64,000 bases of DNA from Diphasiastrum complanatum (Eukaryota; Streptophyta; Lycopodiopsida; Lycopodiales; Lycopodiaceae), in the NCBI GenBank assembly GCA_029204225.1, contig CM055097.1, forward strand, positions 1,533,414 through 1,597,413. Direction: 5' to 3'. How positions within the stretch are numbered: position 1 is the first letter of the stretch; each line of letters opens with the position of its first letter. Positions 1-11,265 of this stretch are shown in pieces. A program made the position numbers and the translations under genes. The notes under the pieces were generated by a model. The model made no database searches. It was not told where the DNA came from and saw nothing but the letters and a program-made list of their open reading frames with translations.

Positions 1-935
1 TGCCCAGTTCGTCAAGGAACTGTTTGAGCCAAATGATCCATCTTTGCTGTTGCAACGTACTTTGCTTCATAGGATGACTAAGTCACAATGGTCTGCTTCT
101 TTTTGACCCAGAGAATCGCTGCTCCTGACGCGATGGTGCATCCTCCTGAGACACTTTTGCAGTCGTCCTTGAGAGATTCCCAGCTAGCATCACTGTAGGA
201 AAGCATTTGGAACCCTACATCATGAGAATAACACAAACCAAAATCCTTCGTTAATTGAAGGTATCACAAAATTCGTTTTGCAATCTTCCAATGAGTTGAG
301 CCTAGATTTGTATAGAATTGGCTCATCCTGAACACAACATAAGCAATGTCAGGACGTGTGTTATCTGCAAGGTACATCAGCAATCTGATCAGCTTCTTGT
401 ATGATGTAAACTGCATCAACTCTCTTTCTTCTTCAATCTTCGAGCAGTCTTCATTCGTCAGGACTGTTCCTGCAAGCATGGGAGTATTTGCTCCTTTGCA
501 ACTCAGCATGCCGAAATCTTCTAGGATTTTCCGGGCATATCTAGACTGATGAAGGTACAAGTTGCCTCCCTCATAGTCCTTGTCAATCTGTAAGCCAAGA
601 TAACATCTGGCTTCTCCCAGGTTTGCAATCTCAAAATGTTTCGAGATGTCATAATTCTCCTCAGCAATAAGCTCTTCACTTCTGCAAAATATTAGAGTGT
701 CGTCCACATACACAACTACAATGATGATCTTCCCATCTGTAGTTCTTACATAAACATTGGAATCAGACATTATTGGCTAGAATCCTAAGGATTTCAAGGC
801 TTGATCTTTCTTCTTATACCATTGTCGCGCTGACTGCTTTAGACCGTAGATACTCCTATGCATTCTGCATGCATATGTAGGAAGTGAGTTTGAAATGTAG
901 CCTGGAGGTTGATCCATGTAGACTTCCTCGTCTAG
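1..935 (-). pseudogene. Ty1/copia pol fragment (RT to RNase H)
   Basis: Minus-strand translation gives the end of a copia reverse transcriptase and the start of its RNase H. Upstream residues read EEVYMDQPPGYI and YGLKQSARQWYKK, followed by an in-frame TAG just before 770. From 770 down to 264 runs an open 168-codon stretch with the catalytic YVDD box (VVVYVDDTLIFC) and the copia segment LGEARCYLGLQI. Below 264 come YSDASW, KSVSGGC and KKQTIV...EAKYVA, the copia RNase H signature, again interrupted by stops. The stops mark it as dead. It runs off the left edge of the window, so the true 3' end and LTR are not visible. The family assignment is firm; the exact lineage is not. Confidence 0.9.
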
Positions 936-1449
936 CAAGATGATAAAAAGAAACAATTCTCATTGTATTTTGTTGATATGAAATGCTATACATTAAATCG
1001 CACTTGACCAAAAGACGGAACTTTTAGTAACTTTGTTATACATGCTTGACTTCCTAGGTTTGAAACTTTGGGTTTAGAATGTAAGGATTGTAGCTCTTTC
1101 GCCCTTTCGCCCTTTTTGTAACTTGGGGTTGAATGGCTAGTGAGTGATTAAGGGTTAGATGAATGGAGATCAAATCTACCCTAAGGCGCATGCATCAATG
1201 AAGGTTTAGTGAAATCAATGCACCTACAACTCGCTCAAATATGATTAAGTTATGATGGTTTACCACTAGCATTGCCTTTTATGTACACTAAATAGTAAAA
1301 CAATTTTGTGGACATTGGCCTCTTCCATGCTATTTTCACGCATGTGATGCCACACTTTAACTTCTAGTCGAACTATTTGATAGGCTTCCAAGTTTTTATT
1401 TATTTATTTTATTTAATTAATTAATCTATTTTTCTAGTTTTTCATTCTT
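936..1449. other. No gene seen
   Basis: AT-rich sequence between two copia fragments on opposite strands. No coding signal, repeat or LTR edge was recognised. Confidence 0.5.
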
Positions 1450-2111
1450 AAAGGTTGCTCTTGCAAGGAAAAGGCCACAACGATGATCGCCAAAGCCAGA
1501 TTGTCGAAGCAGGACTGTCCAAGCATAGAAGAGGAGAGACAAAAGATGGAGAAAGTACCATATTATAACCTGATCGGTACTCTAATGTACCTTACAATTT
1601 GTACCAGACCTGACTTGGCATTCTCTGTCTACTCACTCAGTCAATTCTCTTCCAATCCTGGCATGGCACATTGGCTGATGGTGAAATGAATACTACAATA
1701 TCTGAAAGGCACTCTCAATTTGAAATTGACCTACAAAGCAGAAGATGAATTTATGTTGCAACACTACAGTGATGCAAGCTGGGTGAGCTGCAAGGATGAC
1801 ATCAAGTCCATGACAGGTGGATGTTTGATAGCGTGCAGAGCAGTGATCAGGTGGACATGCAAGAAGCAGACACTCGTAGCTCAATCCTCCTGCAAAGCCG
1901 AATATGTGGCAGCATCGAAGGTGGCAAATGAGGTAATGTCGTTAAAAATGATGCTGGAGGCAACCAGCATACAACACAAAGACCCTTCCATCATGAAGAT
2001 GGATTCTCATAGTGCCATTTACTTAGCCCAGGATCTAGTGTTCCATTCAAAAACCAAACACATAAAGTACCATCACATTCGAGATCTGATCTCGAAAGGA
2101 CAACAAAAATG
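1450..2111 (+). pseudogene. Ty1/copia RT-RNase H fragment, family E
   Basis: The translation opens with RLSKQDCPSIEEERQKME and YLTICTRPDLAFSVYSLSQF, the linker between RT and RNase H of copia elements, then a TGA at 1687, then the RNase H block YSDASWVSCKDDIKSMTGG, KKQTLVAQSSCKAEY and HSKTKHIKYHHIRDLI. It closely matches the pol end of the copia at 38.4-41.6 kb, so both belong to one family. The piece starts abruptly at about 1450 and stops after the HIRDLIS motif, so it lacks LTR and upstream pol. It is a truncated dead copy. Confidence 0.9.
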
Positions 2112-2548
2112 AGAGTGAAAATGAGAGGGAAGGTTTTGTTTTTTTAGAGTCAAGTCCTAAGGCTGTTGCTTATGTAAATGTTAATGAAGTTGAATTAGTG
2201 ACATCCAACACCTATTGTAAGGAGTTCACCTAGGGAGAGCAAAGAGATATTGTTTATTAACCTTGTCATGGATCTTGGTGGTGACAAAAAATGGAAGGAT
2301 CTAAACAATAAAGGTTTGAAAGGACTCAAGCTAGCATTCAATAAATGATATCTTCTATGCATAGAAAGTCTTCATTCTATAATCTCATTACATGGGAGTA
2401 AAATTGATATAAGCAATATTAAATCATCCTATATGGACACAAATAGCTATATCAATTGGGATATCTTTCTCAACTCTCTTGGAATTCATAGGGATAAAGA
2501 AAAACATTCTTTCTACCCTTGCTATCTACTCCAAATAGCACTTCTATA
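2112..2548. other. No gene seen
   Basis: AT-rich sequence downstream of the copia scrap. Possibly the degraded continuation of that element, but no LTR edge or ORF supports this. Confidence 0.4.
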
Positions 2549-2661
2549 GACTCAACTTCCTCTAGTGTATTTCAAGCCCATGCAATTGTAGACTCAACTT
2601 CCTCTAGTGTATTTCAAGCCCATGCAATTGTAGACTCAACTTCCTCTAGTGTCTTTCATGC
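2549..2661 (+). repeat. 42-bp tandem repeat, about 2.7 copies
   Basis: Units start at 2549, 2591 and 2633, each beginning GACTCAACTTCCTCTAGTGT. The first two units look identical along the unit; the third is partial and diverges after about 20 bases. The spacing is exactly 42 bp, a multiple of three, but no convincing reading frame runs through it. Confidence 0.85.
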
Positions 2662-3872
2662 CCTATACCAAAATATTGGATAGTTTAAATGATTGACGAG
2701 GTTGGGGACCACATATGAGAATAATACTTGTATGAAGATGTCGCTAGAAAAAAGGAAGAAATTCACAATCAAAGAGTCCCTTGCAATGTTTGCTGATATT
2801 TCATGTTGGCTTTTATTGTTGTCTCAAATCTTAGCCATACAAAATAATGAATATGGAAACTTTTATCAACAATTGAGCATAGTCCATTTCAAAATGGAAC
2901 ATGTTTTGGAACTTGTTTCATTCCGGAATGTGGCCCAAAAAATTTAAAAGAAAAAGGTAATTATTTAACAAAGGAATTTTTTTAAATACTTAGTACCACA
3001 TTGTTAGCCGGTTTTTTGACACGCAAAATCGGGCTGATATTGATAGTTATTTTCACAATTTTGTAAAAATCGGCAGGTAAAATCGGGCTATTAATGATAA
3101 AATTGGCATAAAATTGTCGTAGATAGGGGTCCCAACCCACTTAAAACATGGCTAGAGAAAATTTTGAGGCCTTAGAAGTGGTCCATAACATATTTTACGG
3201 CCTTTGAATTGGCCCAGCTATGTGAATTGTAATAGCTGGCACCATCGCGCAATTTTCCAATGTACTGATTTAGTTTTGACTAATATAAAAAATTACCTAC
3301 TGTGTTTTTAGGAAATTGGTTGCCATAAAAACCCCAAGCATGAGTATTCGCAAAAGACAGAGCACGAAAAATCGACAGTGGAAAAAAAAACGGTTCACAA
3401 CAAGTAATGGAAAAATTTGTGAAGCAGTGTCAAGAAACAGAGTGGATGATGAAAAATATGTGGGCAAGATTGGGCATTCAGTAAATAGCCAATATCTCGA
3501 CAAGCCAACTCGACAACATAAACAATGGGTCATGGGTGCACAACCATAAAATGCCAAAAGGAGGCCTCCATGGACTTAAATAAACATTCTACCTAAAAGT
3601 GGTAGGGGTTGACCAAGAATAGCATGAGAAATGCCACTTTAAGGTTGACAAAAGTGGAGTACTCCCCATCCTTACCATCTTTAAATCACTCAAAGTGCAA
3701 AAGGAGAAAGGTGGCTCACACATGTGGTACCCTTGTACACATTGACCCCAAGCCATTTTTTTCAAAAGGGGAAGAATACCACGTCAAAGCACCAATAGAA
3801 TGGGGACACATGGCATGAAAGGCATGGAAAGTGACAAGCTTGCAAATTGAAAGGAGAACCTTGGAGAATTAC
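2662..3872. other. No recognisable gene
   Basis: Short ORFs of 77-86 codons occur on both strands near 3300-3550 and 3609-3818 but show no known motif, overlap each other, and have no splice or promoter context. A direct sub-repeat containing AAAATCGGGCT occurs near 3025-3090. Confidence 0.4.
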
Positions 3873-3880
3873 TATAAATA
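3873..3880 (+). promoter_or_regulatory. Candidate TATA box
   Basis: TATAAATA lies in a plausible plant pol II context, with sequence resembling a transcribed leader downstream and a lysine-rich ORF 615 bp further on. A solitary TATA match in AT-rich DNA is weak evidence; it could equally belong to a degraded LTR. Confidence 0.3.
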
Positions 3881-4494
3881 GGAGGGACCCTCTTGCCATT
3901 TACGTGAAAGGATTTTTAAGTAGAGTTGGTTGTGTGAGATGGTTGAGAGTGAGACGTGAGAGCATGTACGTTGTGATGGACAAAATGCGAATCCAACAAT
4001 CTGATTGGTGATAATGTGTAGGGTTTTTGACAATGTTTGGCCAGCCGTGTTAGAGACTAGCACGTTGCAGCTTTCTACTTTGAAGAATCAATTACACAGT
4101 AACAGTTGGTGCTCTATTAACAACTTTGCTTGCAAAGAGGTGATGTGTTCAAAAAACGTGGGAGTTGGGAGAATTTCTTCCGCATGTTCTTTTGGAACAG
4201 GCTGGGGGATCAACGCACTGATCTTCTGGTTGGCAGACGATGGGAGCTACGAGCATCTTTGCATAAGTTCTTCCAGAAGAGTGCAGCGTAGTGGGGGCAA
4301 TGTAGCGTAGACTGTAGTCTGTTGGGAAGTGGGGCACGCTGACGGAACTCACCATTTCTGGAGGTGCTTCTATTCTGCCGTTTTGTTGTAGCTTTTTGGT
4401 GAGGTGTACCTTTTTGCCGAGTTGGTTATAGCAACTGACTACCAATTCGACTGTCTCTAAGTTTTGAGAGCCTCTCTTATTTGGGTGTTCAAAG

Positions 4495-4770
4495 GTGAAG
4501 ACGATGGAGTCAAAATGGAGTTGGAAGAAAAAAAGAAACAATCAACAACCTGAGAAAATGAAAGAAGAGAAAGGAGATGAAACGTGCCAGAAAAGGAGGA
4601 AAGTCCCATACAAACTCGTCAAAAAGTATGAGAAGCCGAAGAAAGTCATTGAGCTCAGTGTTACTATCGGTGTTGGTAGCATAGACATAGACCCATCCTT
4701 GCTAGTAGTTATGGAGAGGTTCTTGCAAAGAGAATGCATCACAGGCTTGTGCGACTGGAAAGAGGGGTAG
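4495..4770 (+). CDS. Hypothetical lysine-rich ORF
   Basis: A 91-codon frame starting at ATG 4495. The first half is strongly basic and charged (WSWKKKRNNQQPEKMKEEKG). The second half looks more like a folded segment (VIELSVTIGVGSIDIDPSLL, then a TAG stop). I do not recognise the family. About 130 bp downstream another open stretch on the same strand (4872-5066) contains HVAQNDWILLGKEHFQF and could be a following exon of the same gene, although no clear GT-AG pair joining them was established. The TATA-like site at 3873 lies upstream. It could be a captured gene piece inside a transposon or a chance ORF. Confidence 0.25.
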   Translation: MKTMESKWSWKKKRNNQQPEKMKEEKGDETCQKRRKVPYKLVKKYEKPKKVIELSVTIGVGSIDIDPSLLVVMERFLQRECITGLCDWKEG

Positions 4771-5164
4771 CTTATTGCATTGCACCTGCAAATGATTTGC
4801 AAGTGCTTGGCGTCAAGCATTTTAAAAAAAAAACTATCTAACCAAATCATATTTTTTGGCAATATTGTTTTGTGCCGTTATTTACAACAGAAAGGCATTC
4901 ACACGTGGCACAGAATGATTGGATACTGTTAGGCAAAGAACATTTCCAATTTGTGCTGCATGGTGTGATAGAAGAAGATATGGAGAAAGGACGTGAGGAA
5001 TATATGAAGTATGGCGTCTTGAAAATTAAAAATTGTGTGCAGTTAACACCGGCAAATGTTTTTTGACCGGGCGTTTATATTTTTCTTGTTTCATTGTAGG
5101 CCACGATTAAATGCCTCGTTGCCTCAAGTCTTGCTAGCGATGTTGAGGACAAGAAAGTTCTACC

Positions 5165-5805
5165 CTTCGGCGTGTTTCTGATTTGATGCAGACTGTTTAG
5201 AGCTTTTATGCTTCTGTCATTTTGAGCCTTTGTTGACATATAGAGCTTGAGATGATGAAGTCGATGAAGTGTCTTGACTTCTTTGATTATCTTCTTGCAT
5301 CAACATAGTGATAACTCTGGTAAGAGTTAAATCTGAGTGTGTCGCTATGATCATCACCCAGTTCTCATATGTAGAGGAGAAGCTTGAAAGCAATGTCATA
5401 ATTGCGTCTTGATCATTTATGACTGATCCGAAAGCGGCTATCTGTTGCAAGAGATTTTGACATCTTGAGAGTGAAGAATTTTCTTCATATATGTAACTTA
5501 GAAGTTACATCCTTCACATCATATAGTGAGCTCAGGATGTCCCATACTTGTTTCGAAGTTTGAGCTTCAGATATGTGGCCAATCTAAGTGTCTGCTATAT
5601 TGAGAATAATAAGCGCGAAAAATTTACCATCCTTCGACTTTCAATTTGAGTCGGCTGTGTCATCTTCAGGCTTCTCCTCTATACCTGTGACAACATCACA
5701 CAACTCATTGGCGATTAGCAAGGTCTTCATCTTAAATTTTCACTAGTAGTAAGTGTGTCCATTCAGCTTGTCTATAATAAGACCGGCTTTACTCTGAGAA
5801 TCCAT
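5165..5805 (-). pseudogene. Ty1/copia gag, family A (copy 1)
   Basis: Read on the minus strand, an ATG at 5805 begins MDSQSKAGLIIDKLNGHTYY followed by a stop, then FKMKTLLIANELCDVV, ILNIADT and QTSKQVWDILSSLYD: the copia gag layout (N-terminal W...M...L segment, then the UBN2-type region). The part at 5217-5450 is still open and reads SVINDQDAIMTLLSSF. Several in-frame stops occur (for example TAG right after HTYY), so it is non-functional. The same block recurs at 31440-32090. The region lies directly downstream, in element sense, of the primer site at 6038-6049, as expected. Confidence 0.88.
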
Positions 5806-6037
5806 CTGAAACTTTAGTCTCTCGATATATGGATGACGTTAAGAAAAGATATTGTGCTGCTCTACAATTGGAAATCAACTATCTGATACGAAAATTTGAT
5901 ACCACACATTGAAGACTATGATATTGTGAAAAATATCAAATGACATCGATTTGATATCGCGAAAGATATCAAGTATTAGAGCCCTGATATAACAGATCAC
6001 TCTGATATCATGAAGGTAATAGCATATTAAATAACAT

Positions 6038-6049
6038 GCTCTAATACCA
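6038..6049 (-). promoter_or_regulatory. Copia primer-binding site
   Basis: On the minus strand this reads TGGTATTAGAGC, one mismatch from TGGTATCAGAGC, the usual complement of the plant initiator Met-tRNA 3' end. It directly abuts an LTR edge (TTCCAACA in element sense) and lies about 230 bp upstream of the gag ATG. An identical arrangement is present at 32314-32325. Confidence 0.88.
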
Positions 6050-6960
6050 TGTTGGAAAGAGGTGGTAATGCAATAACGACAAAAGCTTGTGGACGACTTA
6101 TCGAGCGCAGCGGAATGGGCCTGTTTTTCTAATGCATGACTACACCTATCAATATTGAACAAAATATCATGACAAGAGTCACATTCAATCTTTTATTAAC
6201 TAACATTGAAATCATCAAAGCTAAAGTGATTACGTAGCCAAACATTAAAGAATTGAATTATCAGACATAGGCAGTATAAGATCACAGAGATTCTAACATG
6301 ATACTGAAGAAACTTGAAGTTCCTACCCACAATGCATTGCTAGCTTCTGAATCACAAACCACAAACCACTGCTACTGGCAGTCGCACCGTGACACATACA
6401 GACAGTGAAGATAACGAAGGACAACAAACCGCAAGCCACAACCTTCAGACAACGAACGAAGACAACCGAAGGAAATCACAAGTCAACACTTGCAGTCCAC
6501 AAGCGAAGACTGAAGCTCAACGATAACAGCTTCGTCTATGACTAGAAAGGCAGCTACAAAATCAGCACGTCTTCACGACCCAAGATCAACGAAGTACCAA
6601 CAGGACGGACGGACTCCACGGACGAAAGAGACAACAAACTGAAGCCGATGATAGTGGTTGAAGCAGTTCTTGTAATCATTGATCAGATTAAAGATCACTT
6701 ACTGCCTATGTTTCTATATATAGAGAATGAACGGGAGAAGGATGGATAGATAGGTTGAGTTATTGAGAGATAGGTAGAAGTGTACGCTAGTAAGTGCCAC
6801 TCACCTTTAGTTCGTAAGAGACAGAGTTTCTCTTGCAATAACGCAGTGTGCGGTATGCCAAACAGTGCTCATAATTGAATAGACGTTTTTCTATCTCCTG
6901 TCTACTATGCATAATCTTTGAATGCATTATGCTTGTTGAATATTCTTATGTTTTTCCTCA
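6050..6960 (-). mobile_element. Copia family A LTR (probable)
   Basis: The near edge at 6050 is well supported: plus strand TGTTGGAAAGAGG next to a primer-binding site. The far edge is uncertain; I place it near 6960 only because the character of the sequence changes there. A TATATATAG run near 6715-6724 could serve as an LTR TATA box. The second family A copy at 32326 keeps only the first ~77 bp of this LTR, so the full length cannot be checked inside the window. Confidence 0.6.
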
Positions 6961-8200
6961 CAAAGGCTCATCATAGCATCATAGCTGATGTTCGTTTTGC
7001 TGTGACAGCCATGCAGGCCTTATAGGGTGCTGTAGAGGACTATCTGCCCTAGTTTTTGAGGATTCCATTCTTTTAGCAGTGCATGGTAACCGTGTTACCA
7101 TCATATGCCTAGATGGAAAACTAATGATGTACCTCATGTAGAAAAGACACCCCCAAGTCAAGAGTTCATATCACCTCTTTCTTGTGTGCCAAAAAGCTAT
7201 TGCTAGGCCATAGGGTTGTTACCATATTCTTTTTGCCTCCATGGCTTTTGTACGAGAATGGTATTTGGCAGTTGGGAAACTGGAGGAGCCAGCTCGCAGG
7301 TATTCAATCCCTTCGTTCGGGTAGGAAGCCATGGTTTACTGCAATGGCTAGCAACAACGATAACAGATGCGTTGCCTGTCATCTCTCTTCTTTGTAGAAG
7401 TGTTTTGCTGCAAAGCCAATGTACCATCAATAGTGTTTACAGCAAGAGGTTGTATCATAGATGGCCCAGTTATTCGAGACTTTGGGAAACGCCTTAACGG
7501 CTCACAAGAAGGTATGCCTGGTAGACCTCATTTGCAACCAGAAGACTAGCTACTACAAATATTTCTCAAACTGTAATTGCCTTGTTTCTCAACTCCTTTA
7601 TCAAAAGCAATCGACTTCCATTATGTAGGTCTTGAGAAATATGTGCGATTATGCTCTTCGTCTCCTTCTTACTAACCAACTTGATGCCACTTGAGTTGCT
7701 GCTTTAAGTTGGGATCATCGAGGCTTTACGCTTAGCTTGACAATAATTCTTTCATGAAAATGCAGCCGTCTCCATGACCTTTCTTTGCATTTAACAACTT
7801 CGAACTGTTACCTTGATGGCTCCAATCTCGACTCATATTCCTTTGATAATCTACAAGCTTTCAAGCACACATGGATCCAGATTACATCCCTACTTCACGT
7901 CTCGAGCTCTTTCTCACAACAAAAATTCCATTCTCTCCACCTTCAAGCATAAAAGCTTGGCATCAAAAGCACTTGCATAGCACAGTATTTACAGAAAATA
8001 TTGTTTTTAAGTAAAACTGCATCTACAAACAACATTGACTAAACTTGAAATAGAGTTCCACTATCATGGATATCAGAAGAGCTTATAAGTTCCACATATT
8101 CTCGCAGCAGATGATTGTCATTCTCATTTTCCCAGCATTGTTCCTTGTTGTTCCATGTCCATCCATTCAGCAATGGCATTGTCAATGTTAGGTTCCATAT
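6961..8200. other. No recognisable gene
   Basis: Overlapping ORFs of 60-93 codons lie on both strands at 6979-7549, with no recognised motif and no clear splice sites. Nothing else is supported. Confidence 0.4.
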
Positions 8201-8345
8201 ATCTGAAGTACTGGTAATAACCTAACATGGAAAGATAATTAAGTGTACGTCTTCTAGTTGCACCAATGCAGATGCTTTCATTGCCTTCCACACAGCAGCT
8301 GCTCTTGTGAGATCCATCCATTTTCCTTGGTACAAGCTCACTATG
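8201..8345 (-). pseudogene. PPR-like (E-motif) fragment
   Basis: Minus-strand translation gives SLYQGKWMDLTRAAAVWKAM, which resembles the E motif that follows the last repeat in plant PLS-type pentatricopeptide proteins (an 'LY..QGKW.DA..VRK.MK' pattern). Only this short segment is recognisable. Downstream an alternative frame stays open to 8124. It abuts a copia fragment at about 8345, which suggests the transposon interrupted or captured it. The match is short, so a chance resemblance cannot be excluded. Confidence 0.35.
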
Positions 8346-9292
8346 ATCAAAGACCGAAAAGTACTATTGGATAATTCTTGGTTTCCTGGCTTGGCGACGA
8401 TAGCACTCACACTATCAAATCTGAAGGTACTATGAGATTGAAATTCCAGCATGATCAATTCAAATTACTATCAAATGTTTTGTATGTTCCTAAACTTTCT
8501 ACAAATCCGCTATCAGTAAGCAGAAGACTGATTTAGGTTATAAGGTAGAGTTTGAGTCTGATCAATGTCGGATTATCGATAGGACAAGTAAAATCTTTGC
8601 ACTTGGCAAGAGGCATGAAAACTTATATAGATTGGCACATTGTTATTCTTATACTAGTCAAGCCTTGAAAACGTTTGTTCTTGTCAATAAAGCATTACTA
8701 TGGCATCATCGATTAGGACACTTGAATCATACATCTGTTTCATACATGTCTAAATGATCTCCAGCACTTGATCTCGACTATCCATCTGACAAAGTCGACG
8801 TCCTTGTCTATCATAGCTGCATCCTTGGAAAATAGACTAGGATTTCTTTTAAATCAAGTCAAAGATTTGTTAGGCATTTTTCATTCAAATATATGTGGTC
8901 CAATGCAAACTCCGTCGTTGCTAGATGCAAAGTATTTTATTACCTTTATTGACTTATTAAGCAGAAATCAAAGGCTTTCAACAAGTTTCAACAATTCAAA
9001 GAGCATGCAGAAAATCAAACTGGTAAAAGAATTAAAGCACTAAGGTCTGACAACGAGGGAGAATATATCTCTACCAAATTCAAAGAGTATTGCCTTAACA
9101 ACGACATTGAGCAACAATACATTACCTCCTATTCGCCTCAGACGAATGGTCTTGCTGAGAGAAAGAACGTAACCTTAGTCGAATCGACAAAGTGCATGCT
9201 ATCACATGCGACACTTCTGAAGTCATTATGGGCTGAAGCAATTTCAAATGCAGCTTATATTCAGGACATATGTCCTACTAAAGGTCCTTATG
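8346..9292 (+). pseudogene. Ty1/copia protease-integrase fragment, family A
   Basis: Across several frames the plus strand encodes NVLYVPKLSTNPLSVSRRL, then SDQCRIIDRTSKIFALGKRH and WHHRLGHLNHTSVSYMSK (GAG-pre-integrase with HHCC histidines), then the integrase core with RSDNEGEY and SPQTNGLAERKN, ending DICPTKGP. A stop follows MSK, and a ~70-bp gap removes the segment around the first catalytic Asp that is present in the copy at 45.4 kb. The fragment ends at the outer edge of the phospholipase inverted repeat. It is dead. Confidence 0.88.
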
Positions 9293-9368
9293 TGGAGCTC
9301 AGGGAAGTTTTATGGATTCTATTCCTTTGTATAGTTTGTGTACGGTGGAGTGGAGAGGGATCGATCCT

Positions 9369-10970
9369 TCACTGGGCGTCCCTGTACACGATGGGTATGT
9401 GCTCCTCGTCTCTTTCACGCTGCACCCATCTCCCCTTTTCGTTCTTTTGCAGTCCCTTGTTCTCTTCCTGCCACCAGTAGGGAGGGATGCAGTACTGGGG
9501 CTTCAGTAGCTCCGAGAATTTGTTGACAAGAGCGAGATCGCGTTGCCCAGAGAAGGAAAAGCGTTTTTGGGTGCTGTGATATGCATCCAGAAGGTGAAGA
9601 TAAGCTTCCAGATTGTGATGGCCAGCAAAGTCCAAAAACCTGCAATTTAGGTGAAGGGAATCTCGTGTGTTGAGCGCCAGCTCCATGCCCACGTGAGAGT
9701 ATGTCCATGGTAGTTTGTCGATGCAGCTGCGAAGGACGTGCATATTCTCGTTCAGCACCACCCCAGGTACCTTGGGCACCACATCCTTCTGGTTCACCAC
9801 CCGCAAAGCTTTGATCCCCAGCTCCTCGCATCTGTCACGGAAGGCATCGTTTCCAACTCGTGGACCAGCAAACGTGAAAACAGTGATCGGCATGCTCTCA
9901 GAGGGATCTAGGCATCCATTTCGCAAACGCAGTGATCGTTGAGTGGAATGGTTAGTGGTGCTTGAACTAATGCAATACTGCATTGACTGTTTAGATCTTC
10001 TCACACTTGCTTCCAATTTTGAGATATCATAGGCGCTGAGAAGTGCCAAGGCGCCACCTAGGCTATGGCCGGTAATGGTGATACTGAGATCCTGGCCTTC
10101 GTATTTATTCAGCAGCCTTCTGATCTCCGACACGATCTGCTCTTGGGCGCTTTCCCTGTTATACCGGCTCCTTCTGTTCTTGGACATGTAGATGCTTCTG
10201 AAACCTGTCTCCACTTTTACGTTCCCGAAAGTTTGCGCTGTTTCGGCCGGACAAAGAGCGGAGGGGCTCAGCCAGTCCTGTAGATTGCGTATCCATTCAG
10301 GAGTCGTGACAGTCCCCCTCCAAGCAACCACAATGTCCCGTCTTCCCAGCCTTCGAATCTCCCTGGCGGAATTGGAGACGGCAACGAAGCCCATCCAGTT
10401 TGAGTCTCGACTCCATGTTTCTCCACAATCGCTTCTGTGGAAGAAATCTGGAAGATGAATGTCAGAAGTCGAATACAGATACTTTGTCACTTCATAATCA
10501 GCTGCATATTGTAAGCCCACCTTCTCCAACAACTTCTTTCTGTTGTATTTGCAGCTTCCGCAGTATTTGGAGTGCTTCTCAAAGTCGAACGCATCATAAC
10601 AGGCTTGCGTCAATTCGCCATATCTGAGAAGCTCTCCTCTGAGATCTGGATCAATTGGCTCAAGGAGCCCTTCCCAGTTCTTTGCTCCTTGAATATCCCT
10701 CCATCTCGCAGAAAGTGATGTGGATGTGGAATCAAGAGATTGTGTTGATTTTTCATCCACGTTCGCTGTTCTGCTCATCGTTGAGGATGCAACAACACGG
10801 CTTCCCTTGGTCCAACGAAGGTGGCCACGCTCTTCAAGTTTGGTGAATTTAACATGTTTAATTGGAGGAATGAAAGAAGTTCCCAGGGAAGAAGTACACT
10901 CAATGTTGGCCTGATGCTCAAGTCTTGCGGATGCCACAGCTAAGCTATGTAAGTCTGTACATACTGCCAT
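9369..10970 (-). CDS. Phospholipase A1, class I (DAD1-like, probably plastid)
   Basis: A single open frame of 533 codons from ATG 10970 to TGA 9369, no intron. It is a Lipase_3 alpha/beta hydrolase of the plant PLA1-I group, which releases fatty acids from sn-1 of membrane glycerolipids and, in related enzymes, feeds jasmonate synthesis. Landmarks: N-terminal ~85 residues rich in Ser, Thr and Arg with few acids (candidate transit peptide); WRDIQGAKNWEGLLEPIDP at about 90; YCGSCKYNR near 137; AWRGT near 216; the nucleophile elbow GHSLGGALA at 301-309 with Ser303; Asp396 in the DVVPKVPG segment; YSHVGMEL near 424 and HHNLEAYLHLLD near 450, of which the latter probably supplies the catalytic His. 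Length and the C-terminal PPYWWQEENKG match the family. All key residues are present, so this copy looks functional. The second copy at 15.6-17.2 kb is broken. Confidence 0.95.
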   Translation of the reverse strand: MAVCTDLHSLAVASARLEHQANIECTSSLGTSFIPPIKHVKFTKLEERGHLRWTKGSRVVASSTMSRTANVDEKSTQSLDSTSTSLSARWRDIQGAKNWEGLLEPIDPDLRGELLRYGELTQACYDAFDFEKHSKYCGSCKYNRKKLLEKVGLQYAADYEVTKYLYSTSDIHLPDFFHRSDCGETWSRDSNWMGFVAVSNSAREIRRLGRRDIVVAWRGTVTTPEWIRNLQDWLSPSALCPAETAQTFGNVKVETGFRSIYMSKNRRSRYNRESAQEQIVSEIRRLLNKYEGQDLSITITGHSLGGALALLSAYDISKLEASVRRSKQSMQYCISSSTTNHSTQRSLRLRNGCLDPSESMPITVFTFAGPRVGNDAFRDRCEELGIKALRVVNQKDVVPKVPGVVLNENMHVLRSCIDKLPWTYSHVGMELALNTRDSLHLNCRFLDFAGHHNLEAYLHLLDAYHSTQKRFSFSGQRDLALVNKFSELLKPQYCIPPYWWQEENKGLQKNEKGRWVQRERDEEHIPIVYRDAQ

Positions 10971-11129
10971 GATATTTATTATGTGGAACTCCGCCCTCTG
11001 GTACTAGGTAGTGAACAGGACAGCGATATCTACACTCCACAGGAGGATCTTGTTTCTGGTTGATTGCAGTAATGTTTTAGCTCCCTTGACAATCAGAAAC
11101 CCTTGCTATTCTCGGATGACTAAGACGCA

Positions 11130-11265
11130 GATGGTATGGTTCAGACGACGATCGGAGTGAGATATATACTTGTGGAAAGCATAAAGGATTAATATATCAT
11201 GCTATGGTTCAGATGATGATCGGGGTGAGATATATGTTTGTGGAAAGCATAAAGGATTATATAGA
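11130..11265 (-). repeat. Upstream tandem repeat of PLA1, two copies
   Basis: About 160-300 bp upstream of the phospholipase ATG, two copies of a ~60-bp unit read on the minus strand CTTTATGCTTTCCACAA..ATATATCTCACTCCGATC followed by TCTGAACCATA. Each carries a TATATAT stretch. The right arm has three copies, so unit number differs between arms. They sit where a promoter is expected. Confidence 0.75.

Noticed and set aside
2549..2661. Regular 42-bp repeats as a CRISPR-like array
   Set aside because: The units are directly adjacent without variable spacers, only 2.7 copies, and the context is a plant genome.
9415..10914. Several 60-138 codon ORFs on both strands in the phospholipase region
   Set aside because: They overlap the 533-codon phospholipase frame and recur as mirror images at 15611-17366, as expected for shadow frames of a duplicated gene.
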